From: a virus
Virus record (IMG/VR): IMGVR_UViG_3300011261_000048
Coordinates: 1-64,000 of that record
Length of the DNA stretch: 64,000 nucleotides
Reading direction: 5' to 3' (one strand)
A program made the position numbers and the translations under genes. The notes under the pieces are model-generated. The model had not been told where the DNA came from. It ran no database searches and saw only the letters and a list, made by a program, of their open reading frames with translations. This document shows, one piece after another, positions 51,192-58,966 of the stretch. Numbering within the stretch: the first letter of the stretch is position 1; every line of letters starts with the position of its first letter.

Positions 51192-51563
51192 ATGAAAGAG
51201 CAACTAATAACAATTGAAACAGCTAAGTTAGCTAAAGAGAAAGGGTTTGATATACCACTACGTAGTCAATACTATGAAAAAGGAAAAATAACTCAAGATA
51301 TAACTGATGGTCAAAAATTAAGAGGAGGTAATTTTTATGCTGTAAACACTCAATCACTACTACAAAAATGGTTACGGGAAAAATATAGTTTTGAAATAAA
51401 TATCCATAGTTTTGAAACATGTGGTTGGTGGTACTATATTGGTTACATTGGCAACAATGCTAGTGAGATAGACTCTTCAGAACATGAATGGTGGTTTGCA
51501 GATTATGAAGAAGCCCTAGAAGAAGGATTACAAGAAGCGTTAAAATTAATTAGTAATGAGTAG
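51192..51563 (+). CDS. Early protein, paralogue of the gene at 55118
   Basis: 123 residues: 'AKLAKEKGFDIP' start, a 'LLQKWLREKYSFEINI' helix, aromatic core (GWWYYIGYIG), and a C-terminal 'DYEEALEEGLQEALKLI' helix. The gene at 55118-55498 has the same order (LKELGFD ... RWFRDIH ... TYEEAELACLRKLIEI). This family is common in phages of Bacteroidota, with unknown function. Confidence 0.65.
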   Translation: MKEQLITIETAKLAKEKGFDIPLRSQYYEKGKITQDITDGQKLRGGNFYAVNTQSLLQKWLREKYSFEINIHSFETCGWWYYIGYIGNNASEIDSSEHEWWFADYEEALEEGLQEALKLISNE

Positions 51564-51804
51564 ACAGTTAGTAATGTACACAGGTGCAGGAGGTATTAAA
51601 ATGTATATTAAATCATTTTTAATTGAAATGGGTAGTGTGGATGTTACTGATAAAATGGTAAATACTATTTATAATCAAATTAAGTACTACCCTGAAACAG
51701 CCGCTTTCTTTGGTGTTACTGTATCTAGGACTTTTAAACTACCTAGAAAGAAGAAAAAGAAGTATAAACAATTAAAACTAAACGAAAATGAAAGAAGGAG
51801 ATAA
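51556..51804 (+). CDS. Hypothetical early protein
   Basis: 82 residues ending in a basic stretch (PRKKKKKYKQLK). Start uncertain: overlap with the previous gene is 8 nt, and in-frame Met residues at codons 7 and 16 are alternatives. Confidence 0.5.
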   Translation: MSRQLVMYTGAGGIKMYIKSFLIEMGSVDVTDKMVNTIYNQIKYYPETAAFFGVTVSRTFKLPRKKKKKYKQLKLNENERRR

Positions 51805-52030
51805 AATAATATGGAATTCTGGATTTGGATATGAACTAGGTACATATATTTCAGATAAAGGAGTAATGTATGATACAGTACTAATTAATTTAGAAACAGG
51901 TGTAGCACAAGGGAAATTAAGTGTACCTATACATCAGATAATACCTAGAAGTAAGAAAGCATTAGAGATAATGCTACGTGAGTATCCTAGAGTACAAGTA
52001 AGTAAAACAATAACAACATTAACACATTAA
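51788..52030 (+). CDS. Small beta-type early protein
   Basis: 80 residues: MKEGDKIIWNSGFGYELGTY ... IPRSKKALEIMLREYPRVQV. The start (KEGDKIIW) resembles small SH3-like barrels often found in phages. Overlaps the preceding gene by 17 nt. Confidence 0.55.
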   Translation: MKEGDKIIWNSGFGYELGTYISDKGVMYDTVLINLETGVAQGKLSVPIHQIIPRSKKALEIMLREYPRVQVSKTITTLTH

Positions 52031-52052
52031 CAAACACTTAAAAATTAAAATT

Positions 52053-52286
52053 ATGAAATTATTACTATCAATACTATTAAGTATCTTATTGAGCAGCTGT
52101 CTTAAAAGTAATGAATATATGGATGCTGCAGAATTTTATAAAGTTTCTAAAGGGTGTATTGTTACAGGAGACTCTCCAGAAACTACTTTTATGCATCGAA
52201 GAATAACAGTAAAAACTACTACAGATGAATTTTTAACCTATATAGGTGAAGAATTATATTATGAAGTAGGAGATACTATAAAATAA
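52053..52286 (+). CDS. Small predicted lipoprotein
   Basis: 77 residues. Signal peptide MKLLLSILLSILLSSC with lipobox LSSC, so Cys16 would be acylated; mature part beta-type (ITVKTTTDEFLTYIGEELYY). Early phage lipoproteins often block superinfection or alter the envelope; inferred. Confidence 0.7.
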   Translation: MKLLLSILLSILLSSCLKSNEYMDAAEFYKVSKGCIVTGDSPETTFMHRRITVKTTTDEFLTYIGEELYYEVGDTIK

Positions 52287-52291
52287 TTACT

Positions 52292-52528
52292 ATGGGGAAA
52301 TTAATGGATAGGTTAGAAAAACAACTAACTACAGAAAATAAGAAAGATGCAGAAGAATGTATAGAGATATATAATTGGATTAAATCTACTGATAAAGATG
52401 GAAGAGTTTGGTCTAGTAGATGGGAGCCTTTAACAAATGTTAGATTTATTGGAACATACCCTAGTACAAGAATTTATAACCTTAATATTACTGGTAAAGC
52501 ACTTCTAAAAGAACTAAGAACAGATTAA
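52292..52528 (+). CDS. Hypothetical early protein
   Basis: 78 residues: MGKLMDRLEKQLTTENKKDA ... VRFIGTYPSTRIYNLNITGK. Mixed alpha/beta, five bases after the lipoprotein stop. No family recognised. Its stop is directly followed by the large helix-closed RNA element. Confidence 0.6.
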   Translation: MGKLMDRLEKQLTTENKKDAEECIEIYNWIKSTDKDGRVWSSRWEPLTNVRFIGTYPSTRIYNLNITGKALLKELRTD

Positions 52529-52532
52529 TAAT

Positions 52533-52879
52533 TTAAAAGTATAGGTTAAACCCTCATTAGGAGGGGGACAGCAAATTAATTGAAAGAAAATAATATAATA
52601 TTACCTATTGGGCCGATACTAAGGCTATAGTATGTTGAGATCATAACTACTGTTCTAAAAAGTGGTAAGTGTAGGAACTTATCAACTGACATGTGACTCT
52701 TAACTGAGAGCATGAGTGCAAGGCACACTAATATAATAAGCCTCTGAACAGGTACTTAAACAAGAAGTAATAATATAGTATTTTTGGTGTGTGTATTCCA
52801 CTACTAATTAAGGGATTTGTTTTACCGCCTGGAGCAATATGCTCAGTAGAAGGGTGTGAATAAGTGCTTATACTTTTAA
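52533..52879 (+). ncRNA. Large helix-closed RNA element (347 nt)
   Basis: TTAAAAGTATA (52533-52543) pairs perfectly with TATACTTTTAA (52869-52879). Inside, several local hairpins are visible, including CCCTC/GAGGG, CTCT/AGAG and GAGC/GCTC. It fills the gap from the previous stop to the next leader and contains no convincing ORF. I could not match it to tmRNA, RNase P or 6S RNA. Large phage RNAs such as GOLLD and ROOL are candidates to test. Confidence 0.5.
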
Positions 52880-52921
52880 GTTATTATATTTAAATAATTA
52901 TAAACCCAAAAAATCAAAACA

Positions 52922-53311
52922 ATGAAAAATCTAATTTTAACAGTAATATGTATTCTAGTGAGTACAGTTACATTTGCAGGAGAACCAAAAAAAGATAAAG
53001 ACAATACCTTTGAAATATCAGGGTACTTCTTAAAGAATAGTAATATCTCTTATGAAGTATATGAAGTAACTAGTGACTCTTGGGAGTTGATAGAAAGTGG
53101 TAAAGGTATGAAACACTACAAGGTAGAGTTGGAGACTAACCATACATATGTAGTAATATTTAAGAAAGATGAGAAACAGAAGCTATTATTTGTTGATGTT
53201 CAAGTTCCTTCTTATATTGATATAGATGTAGACTTTAAATATTTACAGGATGCTACTTTAAAATACACTACTGATATGGAGGAGTATAAAGTAGCATTAA
53301 TAAAGAAATAG
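52922..53311 (+). CDS. Secreted early protein
   Basis: 129 residues. Sec signal peptide MKNLILTVICILVSTVTFAG with AxG-type cleavage region near 19-20, followed by a Lys-rich linker and a beta-rich domain (ISYEVYEVTSDSWELIESGK, HTYVVIFKKDE), fibronectin- or transthyretin-like. Exported to the periplasm; function unknown. Confidence 0.65.
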   Translation: MKNLILTVICILVSTVTFAGEPKKDKDNTFEISGYFLKNSNISYEVYEVTSDSWELIESGKGMKHYKVELETNHTYVVIFKKDEKQKLLFVDVQVPSYIDIDVDFKYLQDATLKYTTDMEEYKVALIKK

Positions 53312-53387
53312 TAATATTATTTATGTTTTTACACGGAGGCCTTGTGTAATGTAATTAGCTTAAGCCTTAGGTACCATAAATTAGAAT

Positions 53388-53463
53388 TAAATAGTGCCAC
53401 GCTTCCCATGGTTTAAAGTACAAGGATAATGAAGGAAATAATACGTTCCCTAAGCACTATTTA
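53388..53463 (+). ncRNA. Helix-closed RNA element (76 nt)
   Basis: TAAATAGTGC (53388-53397) pairs perfectly with GCACTATTTA (53454-53463), overlapping a TTTATTTATTAAC tract. GGAA/TTCC hairpin lies just before the 3' strand. A separate hairpin TTACAC/GTGTAA is centred near 53330, soon after the preceding stop. Confidence 0.5.
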
Positions 53464-53486
53464 TTTATTAACTAAAATTAAAAAAT

Positions 53487-53639
53487 ATGCCAGATATAAC
53501 AATGTGTAGGAATACTAAATGTATTCTAAAAGAGAAATGCTATAGATTTAAAGCAAAACCCAATCCACATAGACAATCTTATAGTAGTTTTACTCCTGAT
53601 AAAAGGGATAGATGTGATGGATTTGTAAAGATTGAATAA
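53487..53639 (+). CDS. Small Cys-rich protein
   Basis: 50 residues: MPDITMCRNTKCILKEKCYR ... DRCDGF. Four Cys with C-x4-C-x5-C spacing plus a later Cys could bind zinc. Similar short Cys proteins occur in many phages of Bacteroidota. Leader TTATTAACTAAAATTAAAA. Confidence 0.6.
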   Translation: MPDITMCRNTKCILKEKCYRFKAKPNPHRQSYSSFTPDKRDRCDGFVKIE

Positions 53640-53641
53640 AT

Positions 53642-53857
53642 TAAGACTCTCTGATTAAAGATAAACGTATCATAACACACCTCTCATTGTGAAGTACGCC
53701 AGTAGTAGTATAAACTGTATCAGCAGTTGTGTTTATTGTAGATGTAATAGGTAAAGGTGTAGATATAACACCCCACTTAAAGTGATGCAGGTTCCCATAT
53801 AAGTGAACTCGACTACAAGAAACTATTACCCCACTGAAATTTGGGCAGAGAGTTTTA
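53642..53857 (+). ncRNA. Helix-closed RNA element (216 nt)
   Basis: TAAGACTCTCTG (53642-53653) pairs with CAGAGAGTTTTA (53846-53857), 12 bp with one G-U. CCCA-CTGAAATT-TGGG abuts the 3' strand; ATAACACA pairs with TGTGTTTAT with a bulge; GGTGT pairs with ACACC. Contains GTGAAGTA as in two other elements. Starts two bases after the previous stop codon. Confidence 0.5.
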
Positions 53858-54290
53858 TTATTAAAAGAAAAGACTAAACATTGAATCTTTGTGAATGAGA
53901 GAAGTCATAAAAATAGGAAAGATACCAAGACTTTTGATGGTAGATGCTTATTCACATAAAGATACTAGCAGTAATGTTAGATGTGTTGTCACCTTGAGAA
54001 AGTGATGCGAGCCATAAGTATATAGAAGCAAGTTAAAGGGATTCGACACTTAATCTTTGAACTTATGAGCTGGCTTTCCACAACACAAATGAGTTCTCAG
54101 CTAGTAGTTAAGGGGCTGGACACAGCATTTAGGCTGGTATAAACCTATCTAAAATGTGCATTAACAAGGTGATTAACTACGTGGACCCTACTCTTATTAG
54201 TCAAGTAGACTTGTTAAATATCTTAACATGTACCTGCGGGTATAGGATGAGCTAATAAGAAAGAGGGTACTAATGGGTATAATACCTGAA
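53858..54290 (+). ncRNA. Multi-helix RNA region (about 430 nt)
   Basis: Contains GTGAAT/ATTCAC enclosing AAGTC/GACTT; AAGTTAAAG/CTTTGAACTT with one mismatch; GTAGTTA (54104-54110) with TAACTAC (54174-54180) enclosing GCATTT/AAATG; and TCTTATTAG (54192-54200) with CTAATAAGA (54252-54260), perfect 9 bp, extended by ACCCT/AGGGT. No ORF. With the elements on either side it fills a 750-base gap. Confidence 0.45.
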
Positions 54291-54291
54291 A

Positions 54292-54362
54292 TGGACAGAA
54301 GTAGAAATAGAGAATACGTCTACATTGTAGAAAGGTGTGAGGTTGGAATCCTCACCTGTCCA
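54292..54362 (+). ncRNA. tRNA-like element without a decoding loop (71 nt)
   Basis: TGGACAG (54292-54298) pairs with CTGTCCA (54356-54362), 7 bp; GTGAGG-TTGGAAT-CCTCAC is a T-arm-like hairpin with a 7-nt loop abutting it; a short GTA/TAC D-arm-like stem follows the acceptor. Where the anticodon arm should be there is TCTAC-ATT-GTAGA, leaving only three loop bases, so it cannot read codons. Length and shape are otherwise those of a tRNA. Confidence 0.5.
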
Positions 54363-54388
54363 CAATTTATTAAATAAAATTAAAGAAA

Positions 54389-54763
54389 ATGAGTTATAAA
54401 TCAACAAGTACTAAAGGTTATATACCTTATGATTTTATTGAGCCAAATTTAGTAAGAGAACATAAAGAAGTAGATAGGTATATAAAATTATTGAATATAA
54501 CTCTACCACAAGAGGAATTTATTCTTAAATGTTTGTTATCTCAGAAATGGGGTAATAAAATAATAATAGGGGAAATAAAAGAAATATCAAGAGAAAAAAC
54601 TTTAGGTATGACCAAATATAAATTTTCATTAGTAGCTCCTTCAATGAATGTATCTTATTGTGATTCTAACCCTTTTGAAAAAGAAGGTTGGTCATTAGAT
54701 AATTTTGAAGATAGAGCTAGTTCTGTATATCATACTTTTATTAAAAGATTAATAAAATATTAA
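54389..54763 (+). CDS. Hypothetical early protein
   Basis: 124 residues: MSYKSTSTKGYIPYDFIEPN, a helix-rich first half and beta-type centre (NKIIIGEIKEISREK, YKFSLVAPSMNVSYCD). No family recognised. Leader ATTAAATAAAATTAAAG. Confidence 0.6.
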   Translation: MSYKSTSTKGYIPYDFIEPNLVREHKEVDRYIKLLNITLPQEEFILKCLLSQKWGNKIIIGEIKEISREKTLGMTKYKFSLVAPSMNVSYCDSNPFEKEGWSLDNFEDRASSVYHTFIKRLIKY

Positions 54764-54770
54764 AATATAG

Positions 54771-54944
54771 AGTTCAGAGTACTGAAGATATTCAGTGATG
54801 AAGTAGACGTTGAAAAATTACGTAGCAATCACAGCATGCTAAGATGCGTTGTTTATTGTAAGCTACTATTAACTCAGGGTATCCGAGACTATTGTGACTC
54901 AAGGGACTGAGATGTATTCCACTTAGAAATGGATGCTCTGAACT
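54771..54944 (+). ncRNA. Helix-closed RNA element (174 nt) sharing a 12-mer with element 4
   Basis: AGTTCAGAG (54771-54779) pairs perfectly with CTCTGAACT (54936-54944). First hairpin CTGAA-GATA-TTCAG, then TGAAGTAGACGT (54799-54810, identical to 49760-49771), a long arm GTAGC/GCTAC with inner GCAT/ATGC, CTC-A-GG-GTAT-CC-GAG, CTCA/TGAG, and TCCA/TGGA two bases before the 3' closing strand. Followed by TTTATTTATTAAC. Confidence 0.55.
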
Positions 54945-54976
54945 TTTATTTATTAACTAAAACTAAAACTAAAATT

Positions 54977-55102
54977 ATGTATAAAGTTGTAACAACAGAT
55001 GATAAAAATACTGCATTGTTTTATGGTACTTATGATGAGTGTGAGGAGTGGGCAAGAAATAACCATCATACTTACGGCCCTATGAATATATTACCATATT
55101 AA
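54977..55102 (+). CDS. Small hypothetical protein
   Basis: 41 residues: MYKVVTTDDKNTALFYGTYD followed by ECEEWARNNHH. The 'G.y...e.A' ending is typical of short phage proteins that resemble a conserved beta-hairpin plus helix. Leader TTAACTAAAACTAAAACTAAAATT. Confidence 0.55.
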   Translation: MYKVVTTDDKNTALFYGTYDECEEWARNNHHTYGPMNILPY

Positions 55103-55117
55103 CTAAAACTAACTAAG

Positions 55118-55498
55118 ATGAAAAAAGAATTTATACCATATGAAGAAGCATTAGTCTTAAAAGAATTAGGTTTTGATTATTGTTGTTTTTGTTCTTATCC
55201 TGAAAAAGATAAATTATCTGATTCTTTTGGAACTTTTTACAGAATAACACCTAGTAAAGTTGTGTTAGCACCTTTATACCAACAAGTATTTAGATGGTTT
55301 AGAGACATACATAATATGCCTCACTCAATAATTGTAGGCACAAATCCTACAACAAATATTGCTTATGCTAACAACATACCAGCAGTTATTGAGGGCAAAA
55401 CAGATAGTGTATATACTACCTACGAAGAAGCAGAACTCGCTTGTCTTAGAAAATTAATTGAAATTGTAAAACAAGAACAAGATGAAAAAAGAATGTAA
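55118..55498 (+). CDS. Early protein, paralogue of the gene at 51192
   Basis: 126 residues. 'EALVLKELGFDYCCFCSY' start, 'YQQVFRWFRDIHNMPHSIIV' middle, 'TYEEAELACLRKLIEIV' end; same layout as 51192-51563 but with a Cys-rich N-terminal region. Overlaps the next gene by 17 nt. Function unknown. Confidence 0.65.
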   Translation: MKKEFIPYEEALVLKELGFDYCCFCSYPEKDKLSDSFGTFYRITPSKVVLAPLYQQVFRWFRDIHNMPHSIIVGTNPTTNIAYANNIPAVIEGKTDSVYTTYEEAELACLRKLIEIVKQEQDEKRM

Positions 55499-56195
55499 AA
55501 CACACATGTTACCTACTAAAGGTGAAAGTCAGATACACGAAATTGATAAAAACTATTTATATTTTTCAATATCTCAAGCAGTGCCAGCAGATAGAAGATA
55601 CCACCTATACATAACAGATGACTCTAAGATTGAGGAAGGTGATTGGGTTTATAACCATGCCACCAACAAAATTTTTCAACCAAAGGGTCTAGCTGTTAAT
55701 TTAGTAGGGCTTAGAAAAATAATAGCCTCTACCGATAAGTCATTAACAGTAAAAGAAACTATCAAAGTTGGAGACATAGTTAACAGCAGTAAAGAAGACT
55801 TTAATATTCAGCAAGTTCACACGCAAGAGAGTGCTAACCTTTACAATAAGTCAGACCACTACTTTAAGTGTTTACCACAAATCCCACAAGACTTCATCAA
55901 ACAATACTGTGAGAATCCAGTTGAGAGTGTTTTGGTGGAGTATGAATTTAATGGAGGTGCTTGTAGTTTGGAAGAAGGGTGTACAGAACCCACAGAAGAA
56001 TGTACTTGTGAACCCATTATATATTATAAGCCAACACTAAAAGACAACTGTATAATCATATCTCCTATTGAAGAGAAGAAGAAACACCCAACACCATTTA
56101 GTTTGATTAGAAAGTTCACGCAAGACCATCCCCTTGAAAGAGGTTTGCAAATTCTTGATAGTGATATTGAAAAATGGATTAAAGAAAACTTATGA
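55482..56195 (+). CDS. Bacteroidota-phage hypothetical protein, 237 aa
   Basis: Contains 'ADRRYHLYITDDSKIEEGDW' then 'LRKIIASTDKSL', a pattern I know from many Bacteroidota phages and prophages, followed by a basic central region, a Cys cluster (CSLEEGCTEPTEECTCEP) and a C-terminal helix. Function unknown. Confidence 0.6.
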   Translation: MKKECKTHMLPTKGESQIHEIDKNYLYFSISQAVPADRRYHLYITDDSKIEEGDWVYNHATNKIFQPKGLAVNLVGLRKIIASTDKSLTVKETIKVGDIVNSSKEDFNIQQVHTQESANLYNKSDHYFKCLPQIPQDFIKQYCENPVESVLVEYEFNGGACSLEEGCTEPTEECTCEPIIYYKPTLKDNCIIISPIEEKKKHPTPFSLIRKFTQDHPLERGLQILDSDIEKWIKENL

Positions 56196-56302
56196 TTATG
56201 GCTTCGAGGGTTTAAAGAATGAATTACTAAACCAGTTAACTTTTTAAATAACGATTGCAATATGTTTAGTTACGGATTAATAATAACTTAAAATTTTATA
56301 AA

Positions 56303-56575
56303 ATGGAAAATACGATAAACAAATACACAGAGAAACTTGCGATATTAAAAGAGAATAGAGAAAAAACAGTAGATACTAATACTGATGCAGAAAATGAACT
56401 ATACGACCAACTAATTAAGCAAGTTGCGGAGTTTGTTAGAGACTTGAAGCAATTAAATATATTATGTGTTAGCAACTGCAGGGAACTGTTACTTGCTTTC
56501 GCTGAATATTGGAATGGATGTAATAACTCTTTAATTGAAGAAACAAACATTGATGAGTTTCTTAAAAGCAAGTAA
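56303..56575 (+). CDS. Hypothetical helical protein
   Basis: 90 residues: MENTINKYTEKLAILKENRE ... LLLAFAEYWNGCNNSLIEET. Coiled-coil N-terminal half. No family recognised. The 107-base gap upstream is AT-rich with no clear element. Confidence 0.6.
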   Translation: MENTINKYTEKLAILKENREKTVDTNTDAENELYDQLIKQVAEFVRDLKQLNILCVSNCRELLLAFAEYWNGCNNSLIEETNIDEFLKSK

Positions 56576-56645
56576 TTGTTGCTAACGGACAAGAATATGA
56601 AGCGTTTTAATGCTTTGCAAATAATTAATAAATAACTTTACAAAA

Positions 56646-57611
56646 ATGAGAAAAGTAACAAAAGATGAAGTAATAGAAAAATATAAAGATGCATTACGAA
56701 TAAAAAGTACATTTGGACACCCTTTTACACTTGACTTAAGTACTTTACATGGCAATGGTAGTTCTTGGTATGTAAAAGATGGTGTGGATATGGTTAGAAA
56801 CATATATACGGCTACTGAAAATGAGCCGTGGGGAGAAATAATAACATTTAAAGCTAAATCTAATGTAGTAACAGATGAACATTTAAAGCACTTTAACTAC
56901 GAGTACCCAAAAGAAGTATTAGAATTATGGTGTAAAGAGCAAGTATTACAAGGTAATAAATTTGACCCTACTAAACTTAAAAAGGATAAAGGCTCAGGTG
57001 GGGTGCTTTGGCGTACATCTACTCAAGGACATAGTTTCTGGCAACGGATAATAGAGGATAAAATGTTTGATAGTGCACGTATACCTGCACCTAGGCCTAC
57101 TGAATATGCCTATAAACATAACTACCCTCCTAAAGTTAATGAAACAAAGAAAGTAGTTTGGTACAGAATAGTAAAGCCTTTACATTATGACGGGGAGCCA
57201 AGGGTATTAGTTAAGTCTTCTAAACCTCTTCCTGAAGTAGGTGATATTTCTTGGGAAATTACCCCTATTACAGGGAAAAGTATAGACTGTATACATTTAG
57301 AGCGTAATAAATTCAGTGCTAATATAGATAAAAGCTGTGTAGTAGAAATAGATAATCCTTATGATTCTAAACCAACAGTACATGGTGGAAGTTGGATGGG
57401 ATTAACTAGTGAAAACCATTTAGGTAAATCATTTGTAATTAATAGTGATAATGCAGGAAGTATACAGTTACCATGGGAAACACATACGTATAGTAGTAAA
57501 ACAGAACTAGTACCTAAAAAAGAATCTAGCTCTATGCTTAAAAAAATAGGGGAACCTATTATCTTTAAAAAGAAGAAAGAAAGAAAACGTAATTTAATAA
57601 TAACCAAATAA
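56646..57611 (+). CDS. Hypothetical early protein, 321 aa
   Basis: Begins MRKVTKDEVIEKYKDALRIK. Mixed alpha/beta with 'SGGVLWRTSTQGHSFWQRII' near 120 and a beta-rich second half with 'TVHGGSWMGLTSENHLGKSF'; the C-terminus is very basic (IIFKKKKERKRNLIITK), suggesting nucleic-acid contact. No family recognised. Confidence 0.6.
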   Translation: MRKVTKDEVIEKYKDALRIKSTFGHPFTLDLSTLHGNGSSWYVKDGVDMVRNIYTATENEPWGEIITFKAKSNVVTDEHLKHFNYEYPKEVLELWCKEQVLQGNKFDPTKLKKDKGSGGVLWRTSTQGHSFWQRIIEDKMFDSARIPAPRPTEYAYKHNYPPKVNETKKVVWYRIVKPLHYDGEPRVLVKSSKPLPEVGDISWEITPITGKSIDCIHLERNKFSANIDKSCVVEIDNPYDSKPTVHGGSWMGLTSENHLGKSFVINSDNAGSIQLPWETHTYSSKTELVPKKESSSMLKKIGEPIIFKKKKERKRNLIITK

Positions 57612-57620
57612 AAAGTAAAC

Positions 57621-57983
57621 ATGAGTTTAACAGAAGGAGTAACAGAAGGAGTATCGTATTTTGTAAAGCAAACTATTGCCTTGATGAAAGGAGATACAGA
57701 TGAAGCATTAGCTTTAAAGAACAGAAAAAGAGCAATTGCTGGTATCAAAGCAGAATTAACTCAATTAGAGTTATTGAAAATGGATGCAGAGCAAGAAGTA
57801 GAAGATGCTGAAGCATTAGTGAAAGCTGCAAAGTTTCCAGTAGAATTAATTACTGACACTAAGAGCTACATCTTTAATCTTAAAGAATATTTAGGATTAC
57901 TAGAGACTAGACAGGATGCTTTAGATGATGTAAATCATTCTATAGAATTTCAAACTGGTTTACTAGCTGAAATCTCTAAGTAA
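57621..57983 (+). CDS. Small helical coiled-coil protein
   Basis: 120 residues: MSLTEGVTEGVSYFVKQTIA, then a continuous heptad-type helical region (ELTQLELLKMDAEQEVEDAE) with no Cys and few aromatics. Followed by a strong terminator. It resembles 62975-63265 in style; both may be abundant early proteins. Confidence 0.6.
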   Translation: MSLTEGVTEGVSYFVKQTIALMKGDTDEALALKNRKRAIAGIKAELTQLELLKMDAEQEVEDAEALVKAAKFPVELITDTKSYIFNLKEYLGLLETRQDALDDVNHSIEFQTGLLAEISK

Positions 57984-57989
57984 AATTAA

Positions 57990-58023
57990 AACCCTCTCTT
58001 GAAATATAGGGAGGGTTATTATT
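57990..58023 (+). terminator. Intrinsic terminator
   Basis: AACCCTCTC (57990-57998) pairs with GGGAGGGTT (58009-58017), 9 bp with one U-G, then ATTATT. Follows the coiled-coil protein gene by six bases. Confidence 0.75.
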
Positions 58024-58041
58024 AACCTAAAAAATCACAAT

Positions 58042-58251
58042 ATGATCACATTACCAATAATAATTACTTTAGTAGTTATACTATGGAATTATATAACCTA
58101 CAGAAAATGTAGAAAAGTTAAAGCAAAATTTAACTTATTTGAAGCATGTGTATATGAGAAATGGAAAACCACTAGGTATTTTATAAACACTTCTTACATT
58201 TGCTTACTTATAACAGCAATAGGACTATTAATAATATATTATTGTCCTTAG
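58042..58251 (+). CDS. Small two-TM membrane protein
   Basis: 69 residues: hydrophobic 1-18 (MITLPIIITLVVILWNYI), a basic Cys-containing loop, and a C-terminal hydrophobic segment (YICLLITAIGLLIIYYC). Leader ATTAACCTAAAAAATCACAAT. Confidence 0.6.
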   Translation: MITLPIIITLVVILWNYITYRKCRKVKAKFNLFEACVYEKWKTTRYFINTSYICLLITAIGLLIIYYCP

Positions 58252-58274
58252 TATTAATCTAAAAAATTAAAGAT

Positions 58275-58547
58275 ATGTTTGAATCAGAATGTAAAATATT
58301 ATACCAAGATTATGATAAAAAGCATCTTAAGAGGTGTTTGAAAGTCCTAAAGAAAAGGCAACAGATGGATCCAGATGATGAATTAGCATATCATATAAAC
58401 TATCTTGAAGATAGAATTTACTTTTTAGCAATTACTAACAGTAGACTAGAAAGGCTTAGAAATTGGCTTGTAGAGTCAGCTGATTTATTCATAGTATTTT
58501 TTGGAATCTTAATGGCTATGCTATTATTATATATACTGATTAAATAG
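58275..58547 (+). CDS. Tail-anchored hypothetical protein
   Basis: 90 residues with a helical, charged N-terminal domain (DYDKKHLKRCLKVLKKRQQM) and a C-terminal membrane segment (LFIVFFGILMAMLLLYILI). Its stop is followed after one base by the next start. No family recognised. Confidence 0.6.
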   Translation: MFESECKILYQDYDKKHLKRCLKVLKKRQQMDPDDELAYHINYLEDRIYFLAITNSRLERLRNWLVESADLFIVFFGILMAMLLLYILIK

Positions 58548-58548
58548 T

Positions 58549-58854
58549 ATGAAAGTAACAGCTAAGCAAGAAAAGAAGAAAGATTTAATATGGCATATGT
58601 GGAGTGTAAAGAAAATGACTTTTAGGGCTATTGCTAAAGAAGTAAAATTACCTTTAACCCATGTATACAATACTGTTAATGCTAAAAAAGTACAACATAA
58701 CTATAAGGAGAGTTATGCTATACCTATTGGCCTGGGTAATGCTAAAAATAAAGTAAACCTAAAAGTAAATGATGAAATGGAGTATGGTACTCCTGTTTTT
58801 AAATGTACTTGGGATGATTTATCTAAAGCAGAACAACAGTTAGCAACAAATTAA
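58549..58854 (+). CDS. Helix-turn-helix DNA-binding protein
   Basis: 101 residues. KKDLIWHMWSVKKMTFRAIA followed by KEVKLPLTHVYNTVNA reads as a resolvase/sigma-region-4-type HTH (residues ~9-45), then a basic linker and an acidic C-terminus. Probably an early regulator. Confidence 0.6.
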   Translation: MKVTAKQEKKKDLIWHMWSVKKMTFRAIAKEVKLPLTHVYNTVNAKKVQHNYKESYAIPIGLGNAKNKVNLKVNDEMEYGTPVFKCTWDDLSKAEQQLATN

Positions 58855-58887
58855 AGAAGTATACCCGACAAGGAATACGTAGTCTAT

Positions 58888-58949
58888 AGCCCTTTGAGGT
58901 TCACTGTAAATATAGTCTAGCCCTGATGAGTGTGAAGGGGCTTATTTAA
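58888..58949 (+). terminator. Hairpin/terminator with two alternative 5' strands
   Basis: AGCCCT occurs twice (58888-58893 and 58919-58924), each after a TAGTCTA-type sequence, and both can pair with the single AGGGGCT near 58936-58942, which is followed by TATTT. The nearer pairing makes a simple terminator; the farther one encloses ~42 nt. Part of the 112-base gap after the HTH gene. Confidence 0.5.
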
Positions 58950-58966
58950 CAACTTAAAAATTAACA

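Noticed and set aside
52533-52879. RNase P RNA or 6S RNA
   Set aside because: Searched by eye for the conserved RNase P boxes and the 6S open bubble; none is present.
54292-54362. Canonical tRNA gene
   Set aside because: The arm at the anticodon position is a 5-bp stem with a 3-base loop, so it cannot decode. Kept as tRNA-like.
49431-55000. CRISPR array
   Set aside because: The elements differ in sequence; there are no regularly spaced identical repeats and no cas genes.
58919-58949. Hammerhead ribozyme (CTGATGAG followed by GAA)
   Set aside because: The bases lie in a simple terminator hairpin; there is no third helix or cleavage triplet in the correct place.
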